Shown one piece after another: positions 1-5,300 of a stretch of DNA of 8,991 bases. Below the pieces are notes generated by a model. It was not told where the DNA came from, made no database searches, and was given only the letters and a program-made list of their open reading frames with translations. The first letter of the stretch is position 1, and each line of letters starts with the position of its first letter. This stretch comes from Methanobacteriota archaeon (GTDB taxonomy: Archaea; Thermoplasmatota; Poseidoniia; Poseidoniales; Poseidoniaceae): contig PBSP01000081.1 in the NCBI GenBank assembly GCA_002726845.1, positions 1 through 8,991 on the forward strand, read 5' to 3'. Position numbers and translations under genes: made by a program.

Positions 1-753
1 GCAGAAGCAATGTTGAAACAATTTCCAAACGTTCGAGTTGTGTGCCATGACGAGGGAGTGGAGGGCGAATTTCGAATTCGAAATCTACGTGTACTTTCTT
101 CAAGAAATAATGATTCAACAACCGAGACAACCTACAAAGAACACGGGTATGAGTTTCAAATCAACCCTGCCGAGGTTTATTTTTCAGGTCGCCTAAGCAC
201 ACAGAGAAAAAGCACATTCGAAGCCGTAAAATCATTCAAACAAACAAAAAGCAGACCGCTTGTCGTGTGCGATCCATATGCAGGAGTTGGGCCCTCATTG
301 GCCCTTTTGCATTCCAATGCAGAACTTGTATCTGCAAGCTACGTGAACGATATGAACCCATCAGCAAAACGCCTTCTTGCAGCAAACATGGAGAAATTCC
401 ATCAGATGAGAAAACAAGGAGGCGAGTACTTTGTCGATTGCATGGATGCAAGGGAACTCGTCACGGCTCGACCGCAGTACGCAGGTTGTGCTGACGTGTT
501 ATTGGTAAATCTTCCACATGATGGCATCGAACACCTACCTGAACTTCTACCGCTTCTTAAGGATGAAGAAACACTGGTGTGCGGGTGGACAATTGTGGAT
601 AGAGAAACCGATGTTTTGAGCAACCTATACACGCAGGTTCAGGATTCAAAAAGGTCAATCCAAACATATGATATTCAGGAGATAAAAGGGTTCTCAACAA
701 CAAAAGCGATGTACCGATATGAATTGATATTATCGAGGCTAAACAATCGCTGA
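1..753 (+). CDS. trm5: tRNA (guanine37-N1)-methyltransferase, Trm5-like (5' end outside window)
   Basis: Probable class I SAM-dependent methyltransferase of the Trm5/TYW2 group, which in archaea makes m1G37 next to the tRNA anticodon (or a wyosine-pathway step). The frame is open from base 1 and the first ATG (base 10) is not a credible start, because the family has an N-terminal region that is missing here; about 250 residues are visible. Seen: an FSGRLSTQR element (181-207), matching the conserved YFSxRLxTER of Trm5; the SAM-binding glycine motif CDPYAGVGP (268-294); a following acidic/NP stretch (NDMNPSAK) like the D-x-NP motif; DARE after the next strand; and VNLPH (about 505-519), matching the NLP motif of Trm5. 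The C-terminal strands end in a short basic tail and a TGA stop. Trm5 is favoured over TYW2 because of the NLP motif, but the two are hard to separate by eye. The family is well supported, the exact substrate less so. Confidence 0.8.
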   Translation, partial: AEAMLKQFPNVRVVCHDEGVEGEFRIRNLRVLSSRNNDSTTETTYKEHGYEFQINPAEVYFSGRLSTQRKSTFEAVKSFKQTKSRPLVVCDPYAGVGPSLALLHSNAELVSASYVNDMNPSAKRLLAANMEKFHQMRKQGGEYFVDCMDARELVTARPQYAGCADVLLVNLPHDGIEHLPELLPLLKDEETLVCGWTIVDRETDVLSNLYTQVQDSKRSIQTYDIQEIKGFSTTKAMYRYELILSRLNNR

Positions 754-783
754 TTTGATGAACAACCACTTTCTCCACGTATC

Positions 784-912
784 ATGCGCAACGTCATCCA
801 ATGTCAGTGCGGGGCCAGTATCGACATCGCTGGAGCGACGCCTCGAATTGATGGGATCAAGGTTTGGTGTCGCGTGTGCGGATCTGTAACGATTCACAAG
901 CGTGGGGAGTGA
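784..912 (+). CDS. possible small zinc-ribbon protein (42 aa)
   Basis: A short ORF of 42 codons from ATG 784 to TGA 910-912. It has the cysteine pairs CQC (residues 7-9) and CRVC (residues 29-32), about 20 residues apart, a plausible zinc-ribbon arrangement, with a glycine after each pair. It lies in the same frame as the preceding methyltransferase, 30 bases after that TGA stop, and ends two bases before the 3' end of the oppositely oriented tRNA-Asp. I do not recognise the family. No strong ribosome binding site is visible. The Cys spacing is the only argument for a real gene; its shortness makes it uncertain. Confidence 0.4.
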   Translation: MRNVIQCQCGASIDIAGATPRIDGIKVWCRVCGSVTIHKRGE

Positions 913-914
913 GG

Positions 915-986
915 CGCCCGCTCCGGGAATTGAACCCGGGTCGCAGGAATGACAATCCTGCATGATAACCTCTACACCAAGCGGGC
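915..986 (-). tRNA. tRNA-Asp (GTC anticodon)
   Basis: Read on the minus strand, 72 nt fold as a full cloverleaf. The acceptor stem GCCCGCT pairs perfectly with AGCGGGC and the discriminator is G. The anticodon stem CAGGA/TCCTG encloses the loop TTGTCAT, giving anticodon GTC (Asp). The T stem CCGGG/CCCGG encloses TTCAATT. The D arm has only three usable pairs, one of them G-T, as in other archaeal tRNA-Asp. The 3' CCA is not encoded and there is no intron. The gene is opposite in direction to both flanking genes. An AT-rich TTAAATA element about 30 bases upstream of its 5' end is a good candidate promoter. Confidence 0.95.
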
Positions 987-1014
987 CGTAAGCATCCTTC
1001 CGTAACGGAACCGC

Positions 1015-1021
1015 TATTTAA
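1015..1021. promoter_or_regulatory. candidate shared TATA box between tRNA-Asp and the aldolase-like gene
   Basis: The only AT-only run in this GC-rich 66-base gap is TATTTAA on the plus strand, TTAAATA on the minus strand. Its centre is about 31 bases from the tRNA-Asp 5' end on one side and about 35 bases from the ATG of the downstream gene on the other. Both distances suit an archaeal TATA box, which usually lies about 26-30 bases before the start of transcription. It could serve one or both directions. Position and composition are seen; function is inferred. Confidence 0.45.
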
Positions 1022-1052
1022 GCCGCGAGGTTTCGCGAGGTTAGGGACGGCC

Positions 1053-2459
1053 ATGGCGACTAAGAAAACCTCCGCAGAAGCAGCCCGAGAACAAGCAGAG
1101 GAAGCCGCTCTGGGATCAATGCTTGACGGTGCATTTGGCGCCATGGAGGGTATTGAAGCAACCCCTCCTTCCGAAGGCCCGCAAGGCCCGCCAGCGGAAT
1201 CGCCAACAGACACAATCACAGAACCATCGCCTGGGCCAACTGGGGGGCCACCAACGGGACCACCAACAGGACCGCCTGGAGGCCCACCAACGGGACCTCC
1301 AACAGGGCCGCCCGGAAGCCCACCAACGAAATCACCAACAGGACCGTCTGGAGGTCCACCAACGGGGCCACCAAGCGAGCCATCGACCGAAGAGATGGAA
1401 AAAACGACTGAAGAGAATGACGATTCTGAAGAAACAAAAGAGGCGCCCGAGACAACCACAGAAGAATCTTCCAGTACCGAAGATGAAGATCCGAAAGCAG
1501 CAGAAAAGGAAGAAAATGAAGTTGTTGAAGAGATGGAGGTAACTGCAGAAGAAGAAGCGGTGGAAGATGAAGACGCTGGAACATCGGAAACTTCAGCCGA
1601 TTCAGATACAGACTCATCCAAGCAAACCGGAGATGCGGCAGAATCACCCACAGAATCGGAGCCGAGCGAATCGGAAGATTCAGACGAAGCGAATTTAGAA
1701 CCATTATCGGACGAATCATCTGACGATGTTGAACGCGAGATGGAAATAGCCCGATTAACCGCAGAGATTGAACGTTTGCGTGGAAGTCTAGTGGGTGCTG
1801 CAGAAGTTATCGAAGAAATCGAAGAAGTGCCCATGCCCCCTGTTGTTCTCGATAATATCGTTGTGCCACCTCATCTCGTTGCGGATTTTGCTCGCATGGG
1901 GCGTCAACTGAGTCGAGAAGGCTTGGTGAAAGGAGCAATGGGGTCGATTTCAATGCTCCATCCTGATGAACCTGGATTAATGATCAGTACACGCCACTCA
2001 ACAATGTTAGCAAGACTTGACGATCGAGGCATTATTGGAGGACGCCTGGGGGGCGATTCTCCGAGGGGTTCCATCACCGATTGGAAGGTCCATGAAGTCC
2101 TCCTTGCCTCGGTTGCTTTGGTAACTGGCGGACCTGCTGCCTGCATTCACATGCAAGGACCTTACACAACCGCCGCCAGTTGCGAAAAAGACCTGATACT
2201 GGTACAACCAATCGATGTACTCGGAAGAGAACAGATTGGCAAGGTTGTCATTGTTGACCCCGATGATGATGCACAAGAAGAATTTCTTCGTCAAGTCGCC
2301 GAAGCCCTGCAACAAGGCGGAATGCGGTGCGTTGTTGTACGTGGTCATGGCGCTTATGCAGTGGGGGCTAATCTCGATCAAGCAATGGCAAACGCAGCCA
2401 TGCTTGAACATTCTATGCACATTCTACTGCTCGCACGTCAAGCGAATTTGAAACTTTAA
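1053..2459 (+). CDS. Pro-rich/acidic protein with degenerate class II aldolase/adducin domain
   Basis: A 468-residue mosaic protein. Residues 1-30 are Ala/Glu-rich and helical. Residues 60-110 are Pro/Gly-rich with a 12-residue repeat. About 110-228 is a very acidic Ser/Glu/Asp region, probably disordered. 226-258 has heptad-like leucines and charged residues (a short coiled coil). 272-468 resembles class II aldolase/adducin proteins. Against E. coli FucA, GNVS becomes GSIS (297-300); SSEWRFH becomes ITDWKVH (341-347), so the catalytic Glu aligns with Asp343; the zinc ligands HNH become HMQ (366-368), losing one His; the third His is kept in GHG (432). Activity as a zinc-dependent aldolase is therefore doubtful, and a binding or scaffold role, as in adducin, is possible. 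GAGG 12 bases before ATG 1053 fits a ribosome binding site. The stop overlaps the convergent guaA stop. No signal peptide or membrane segment is seen. The fold call is good, the function unknown. Confidence 0.8.
   Translation: MATKKTSAEAAREQAEEAALGSMLDGAFGAMEGIEATPPSEGPQGPPAESPTDTITEPSPGPTGGPPTGPPTGPPGGPPTGPPTGPPGSPPTKSPTGPSGGPPTGPPSEPSTEEMEKTTEENDDSEETKEAPETTTEESSSTEDEDPKAAEKEENEVVEEMEVTAEEEAVEDEDAGTSETSADSDTDSSKQTGDAAESPTESEPSESEDSDEANLEPLSDESSDDVEREMEIARLTAEIERLRGSLVGAAEVIEEIEEVPMPPVVLDNIVVPPHLVADFARMGRQLSREGLVKGAMGSISMLHPDEPGLMISTRHSTMLARLDDRGIIGGRLGGDSPRGSITDWKVHEVLLASVALVTGGPAACIHMQGPYTTAASCEKDLILVQPIDVLGREQIGKVVIVDPDDDAQEEFLRQVAEALQQGGMRCVVVRGHGAYAVGANLDQAMANAAMLEHSMHILLLARQANLKL
1245..1373 (+). 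repeat. in-frame 36-bp tandem repeat encoding GPPT-type units
   Basis: Three 12-residue units of the form GPPTGPPTGPPG, plus a partial fourth, cover residues 65-107 of the aldolase-like protein. Units one and two are identical at protein level; the third has drifted (SPPTKSPTGPSG). The inner period is four residues (GPPT), not three, so it is not collagen-like Gly-X-Y. It probably forms an extended, flexible stalk. Such repeats readily change copy number by slippage. Confidence 0.85.
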
Positions 2460-3055
2460 TCGCTTCGAGCCTGTCGACACACTTCGACGAAGTTTTCGAA
2501 CATCTCCTTTCCGTATTCAGAGTCGTTCACTTCGGGGTGAAATTGCAAACCAAATCGATTACCAGCATTGTTTTCCATGCCTTGGACTTCACAGGATGGA
2601 CTACTCGCAGTAACAAAGAAACCATCCGGGACGACGTGAACCTCATCGTTGTGGGATTCCCAAACGGTTTGTGTTTCCGAGGTTCCGGCAAAGATTTTGC
2701 CACCCCCATCATGGAGTTGAATTTCCATCGCACCGAATTCAGGGATCGGCGATTCTCTTGCATCGCCACCATAGAAGCGTGCCATAAACTGATGACCTGC
2801 GCAGATGCCCAGAATGGGGATGTCAAGTTTCAAGAATTCCCCACAATTTCCAAGCTCTCCAGACAAACCAATACGAGCGGCTCCACCTGACAGGATAAGA
2901 CCGTCAAGGTCTCGAAGTTGTTCAACGGGCGTATCGTTTGGAATGATTTGTGTATCCACTTTAAGATACCTCAGCATTCTCCATTCTCGATGTGTCCACT
3001 GTCCACCGTTATCAACAACATCGATGACAAGAGGTGCATCATCGCCCATGTTCAT
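2456..3055 (-). CDS. guaAA: GMP synthase [glutamine-hydrolysing] glutaminase subunit A
   Basis: Class I glutamine amidotransferase that releases ammonia from glutamine for the separate GuaA-B ATP-pyrophosphatase subunit, which converts XMP to GMP in the cytosol. Archaea commonly split GuaA into two genes; the B subunit is not in this window. With the start at 3055 the protein has 199 residues, close to the usual 185-190. Seen: VVDNGGQWTHR near the N-terminus and IIPNDTP, both typical of archaeal GuaA-A; LSGG (oxyanion strand); the nucleophile elbow GICAGHQ with Cys85; FHPEV with His173 and Glu175 completing the triad; then the conserved EYGKEMFENF helix. The frame is open up to ATG 3157, but family homology begins near residue 9 of the shorter form, and the likely TATA element (3098-3107) lies inside the longer version. 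ATG 3055 or 3049 is therefore preferred. It ends tail to tail with the aldolase-like gene, sharing TTAA. Confidence 0.9.
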   Translation of the reverse strand: MNMGDDAPLVIDVVDNGGQWTHREWRMLRYLKVDTQIIPNDTPVEQLRDLDGLILSGGAARIGLSGELGNCGEFLKLDIPILGICAGHQFMARFYGGDARESPIPEFGAMEIQLHDGGGKIFAGTSETQTVWESHNDEVHVVPDGFFVTASSPSCEVQGMENNAGNRFGLQFHPEVNDSEYGKEMFENFVEVCRQARSD

Positions 3056-3097
3056 ACGAGTTTCGAGAACATCCTTGAATATGCCGAATTTGACGCG

Positions 3098-3107
3098 TTC
3101 ATATACT
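3098..3107. promoter_or_regulatory. candidate divergent TATA element between guaAA and the ubiquitin-like gene
   Basis: The 82-base gap between the divergent starts at 3055 and 3138 contains the near-palindromic AT-rich TTCATATACT (AGTATATGAA on the minus strand). On the minus strand, transcription would begin near 3076, leaving a leader of about 20 bases before guaAA. On the plus strand it would begin near 3130, just before ATG 3138. It could serve either or both genes. Inferred from position only. Confidence 0.4.
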
Positions 3108-3137
3108 CTGGATATTGAGAGAATGCGAGGAAGAACA

Positions 3138-3758
3138 ATGTCGGATAAGAAATTCACAGTTCACGTAGCCCGAGAATCGGGTCATGAGCAAGAACTCATG
3201 ACTCGAAAAGACATCGTTGATACGTTGTCAGCAAACGAAAACACATGGGTGTTTGTCGACTCACAAATGGTCAGTGTCGAAGAACTCGAAAACATCGAGT
3301 TAAGCGATGCAACAGAGATTCGAATCAACCCTGGAATGGTTGGAGGTGCAGAAACCTTCACAGTTCTTGTGGCAAGCAGAGAAGGTGACGAATCCATCCT
3401 CATGACCAAGCAAGAGCTCAGTGATAAACTCACGAGCAACAATGCAAATTGGCTTTTCATTGACGGTCAAATGGTTGATGCAGCAACCATTGAGAACACC
3501 GAACTCAGCCAAGACAACGTCTTGAGATTGGTTCCATCCATCGTTGGTGGATCTGAGACTTTCACGGTCCAGATTACAGACGCTTCAGGACACTCAGTCT
3601 GCGAGATGACCAAGGAAGAAATCGCAACGAGCGCAAAGGAAGCCAACAATTGGGTTTTCGTTGATGGGAAGATGGTCGCTGCAAGCGCTATCGCAGAAAC
3701 GGACCTTGCACAAGCGGCTGAAATTCGCATGACGCGACCACTTGTTGGTGGCCAATAA
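3138..3758 (+). CDS. triple tandem ubiquitin-like (ThiS/MoaD-like beta-grasp) protein
   Basis: A 206-residue protein made of three homologous modules with a 68-residue period (Phe6, Phe74, Phe142). Each module has an FTV first strand, a short MTK/MTR turn, a helix, a W(V/L)F(V/I)D(G/S)(Q/K)MV strand, an acidic IENTEL-like stretch, an (I/L)R strand and a closing VGG (68-70, 136-138, 203-205). The pattern, with a central hydrophobic strand followed by x-x-D and a Gly-Gly end, matches ThiS, MoaD, SAMP and ubiquitin. The last VGG is followed by one Gln, the first two by AETF and SETF. In ubiquitin-like proteins a free GG end is activated by an E1-like enzyme and attached to targets or loaded with sulfur; here a protease would first have to cut. 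No E1, E2, JAMM protease or ThiF/MoeB gene is in the window. It may instead be a fixed three-domain protein. ATG 3138 is preferred over in-frame ATG 3123 because GAGGAAG lies just before it. rpo12 follows 52 bases later. Confidence 0.75.
   Translation: MSDKKFTVHVARESGHEQELMTRKDIVDTLSANENTWVFVDSQMVSVEELENIELSDATEIRINPGMVGGAETFTVLVASREGDESILMTKQELSDKLTSNNANWLFIDGQMVDAATIENTELSQDNVLRLVPSIVGGSETFTVQITDASGHSVCEMTKEEIATSAKEANNWVFVDGKMVAASAIAETDLAQAAEIRMTRPLVGGQ
3153..3752 (+). repeat. three diverged 204-bp in-frame repeats (ubiquitin-like modules)
   Basis: Modules span about 3153-3347, 3357-3551 and 3561-3752. The protein pattern is well kept, but the DNA differs at many third positions, so the duplications are old and the modules are held by protein-level selection, without recent gene conversion. 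The third module is one residue shorter before its VGG. Confidence 0.8.
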
Positions 3759-3810
3759 GCCGGGTAAACCAACGGACAGGTTCAAAACCAATGGGTAGGT
3801 CGGACAGTTT

Positions 3811-3972
3811 ATGTCGGAACTTGTAGATTACAAGTGCGCAATCTGCGGCACCCACGAAAGCTTTGACAGAGAGCGAAACGGAATCCATTGCAGCCACTGT
3901 GGTTCAAAGATATTCATGAAACTCCGCCGAAGCAGTGGAGATCAGAAGAAGAAGACGCTCAAGGCAGAGTAA
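3811..3972 (+). CDS. rpoP: DNA-directed RNA polymerase subunit P (Rpo12)
   Basis: A 53-residue zinc-ribbon protein matching archaeal Rpo12/RpoP, the equivalent of eukaryotic Rpb12, a small structural subunit of RNA polymerase. Seen: YKCAICG near the N-terminus (Cys9, Cys12), then HCSHCGSKIFMKLR (Cys27, Cys30), very close to the RCPYCGSRIxxKxR signature of the family. The two CxxC pairs would bind one zinc. A Lys-rich tail follows (DQKKKTLKAE). It lies 52 bases after the ubiquitin-like gene and 43 bases before the RFC-like gene, all on the same strand, so co-transcription is possible. In many archaea rpoP sits next to the ribosomal protein gene rpl37ae; that neighbour is absent here. Confidence 0.85.
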   Translation: MSELVDYKCAICGTHESFDRERNGIHCSHCGSKIFMKLRRSSGDQKKKTLKAE

Positions 3973-4015
3973 GTCCAAGCAAATGGTCAAAGACCCTTGT
4001 CCTTGAATAAGGCCT

Positions 4016-5140
4016 ATGGCGAGCTGGCTAGAGAAGTACCCTCCTCGTCGTTTCTCAGAGTTGGCGCTCGATGAATCAACGCTTGAGACGATCGAAAGGG
4101 TTTCGCTTCAAGCCAACCCTCCTCACCTCCTCATTTCTGGACCGCCTGGCTCTGGTAAAACAGCAACGTGGAATCTCATCGTTCGCCAGGTGCTTGGTCC
4201 CGCTTGGCGTTCTACCACGCATGTCTTGCAAGCAAAAGATTTGGTAAAGTCAGCCGGTGCAATGGCCGCCTTCGAGTCCTTTCTTCGACCGGGCGGAAAG
4301 GATTCAAGCGATACGCTCGCCAGCCGCACTTCTCTCGATGCTTTCGACTCAACATTTTCACGTGTTTCTGAAGAGGATGTCGCTCCAGCAGGGCATGAGT
4401 CCGAACGTGGAAGCCAAAACAGTGTCCACATTTCGAGAATCATCGTCATCGAAGATGCAGATTATCTCGGCCACAAAAGGCAACCACTCCTGCGCCGGAT
4501 GATGGAGGCCACAAGCCAAACCTCCCGTTTTATCTTCACTGCGCAAACACCTTCCAGAATGATTGACGCACTTCGTAGTCGAATGCAACACCTTCGTCTT
4601 ACAGCAGTACCAAGAAAACGAATTGAAGCTCGATTGATGGAACTTTGCGAAGCAGAAGGCGTTCAAGCAGTACGCGGAATTCTTGGTGACATTGCGCACA
4701 TTTCTGAAGGCAATTTGCGCAAGGCCATATTTACAACCGAGGTCCTTGCATTGCGTGATTTGCTCGGAGAGCGAGCAAATCTTCACCGCCTGCTCACGAT
4801 GATTTCAACGAATGAGGTTCAACGGATGATTGAGGCAGCACTCAGGGGGCAGGTCGTCGATTGGCGATGGGAGAAGGAAGGCTACAAGAACGTCCGGAAG
4901 CTTAAGGGAGCGCTCGGCATCTACGATGATATAATCTCGCAACAGAGCCTCGAAGCTGAAGATGTTGTTGAGCAAGCGCATCAGGTTCTTACAGGGGGAC
5001 GGCTTAACCTTCCAGAAGAACAACTGAACGCAGCGCTTGGAGCCATAGCGGATTGTGATGTACGGCTTCGCCGATCCTCTCAAGGGCGCATCCAAATTGA
5101 ACAAATGCTGCATGCTTTCGCAGCAATACGACAACAGTAA
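4016..5140 (+). CDS. divergent replication factor C small-subunit-like AAA+ ATPase
   Basis: A 374-residue AAA+ protein of the clamp-loader family, which opens and loads PCNA on primed DNA. Seen: N-terminal WLEKYPPRRFSEL (RFC box, usually WVEKYRP); Walker A GPPGSGKT (42-49); Walker B IIVIEDAD (142-149), where the usual DEAD order is altered to EDAD; SRM at 188-190 in place of the SRC motif, keeping the trans-acting arginine; and a sensor 2 EGNLRKAI (231-238). The collar domain follows (about 250-374). Between Walker A and Walker B there is an insertion of roughly 35-40 polar residues (about 92-135) rich in Ser and Asp. It is about 50 residues longer than typical archaeal RfcS. It is therefore probably a second, diverged small subunit in a hetero-oligomeric clamp loader, as known in haloarchaea and some methanogens; the canonical RfcS and RfcL are not in this window. 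Confidence 0.8.
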   Translation: MASWLEKYPPRRFSELALDESTLETIERVSLQANPPHLLISGPPGSGKTATWNLIVRQVLGPAWRSTTHVLQAKDLVKSAGAMAAFESFLRPGGKDSSDTLASRTSLDAFDSTFSRVSEEDVAPAGHESERGSQNSVHISRIIVIEDADYLGHKRQPLLRRMMEATSQTSRFIFTAQTPSRMIDALRSRMQHLRLTAVPRKRIEARLMELCEAEGVQAVRGILGDIAHISEGNLRKAIFTTEVLALRDLLGERANLHRLLTMISTNEVQRMIEAALRGQVVDWRWEKEGYKNVRKLKGALGIYDDIISQQSLEAEDVVEQAHQVLTGGRLNLPEEQLNAALGAIADCDVRLRRSSQGRIQIEQMLHAFAAIRQQ

Positions 5141-5171
5141 TCTCCATGATAGAGGGCGTTTTGGCAACGCT

Positions 5172-5245
5172 GGGCGTGTAGCACAGCTGGATAATGCGTC
5201 GGCCTCCTAAGCCGAAGATCGCGGGTTCGAATCCTGCCACGCCCG
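5172..5245 (+). tRNA. tRNA-Arg (CCT anticodon)
   Basis: A 74-nt cloverleaf. The acceptor stem GGGCGTG pairs fully with CACGCCC, with discriminator G. The anticodon stem TCGGC/GCCGA encloses CTCCTAA, giving anticodon CCT (Arg, reads AGG). The T stem GCGGG/CCTGC has one G-T pair and encloses TTCGAAT. The D stem GCAC/ATGC has three pairs and the variable loop is five bases. CCA is not encoded and there is no intron. It lies 31 bases after the RFC-like stop, and no convincing TATA box of its own is visible. Confidence 0.95.
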
Positions 5246-5300
5246 CTCAACACGTCCATTTGAGTGTGAGACCAGCGAAGAAGAGATATGTGGGCTGCGC

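Noticed and set aside
751..783. Read-through of the trm5 TGA into the zinc-ribbon frame, including selenocysteine or pyrrolysine-like recoding
   Set aside because: Trm5 already ends at its usual place, and no hairpin was seen in the following 30 bases. Same frame occurs by chance one time in three.
1245..1373. Collagen-like repeat
   Set aside because: Gly recurs mainly every fourth residue (GPPT), not every third, so no collagen helix is expected.
857..1834. Long minus-strand open frame (325 codons) covering tRNA-Asp and the Pro-rich/acidic part of the aldolase-like gene
   Set aside because: Its product is almost only Ser, Val and Gly, as expected from reading the Glu/Ser- and Pro-rich codons backwards, and it runs through a tRNA gene. 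It is a composition shadow.
2805..3137. Upstream extension of the ubiquitin-like frame (open back to 2805)
   Set aside because: This part lies antisense to conserved guaAA sequence, does not resemble the modules, and ATG 3138 has a ribosome binding site directly before it.
3056..3157. N-terminal extension of guaAA up to ATG 3157
   Set aside because: It adds 34 residues with no counterpart in the family and would include the likely TATA element; ATG 3055 or 3049 fits the known length.
4358..4786. Minus-strand open frame of 142 codons inside the RFC-like gene
   Set aside because: Product is Cys-rich without pattern, and the plus-strand AAA+ motifs fully explain the region.
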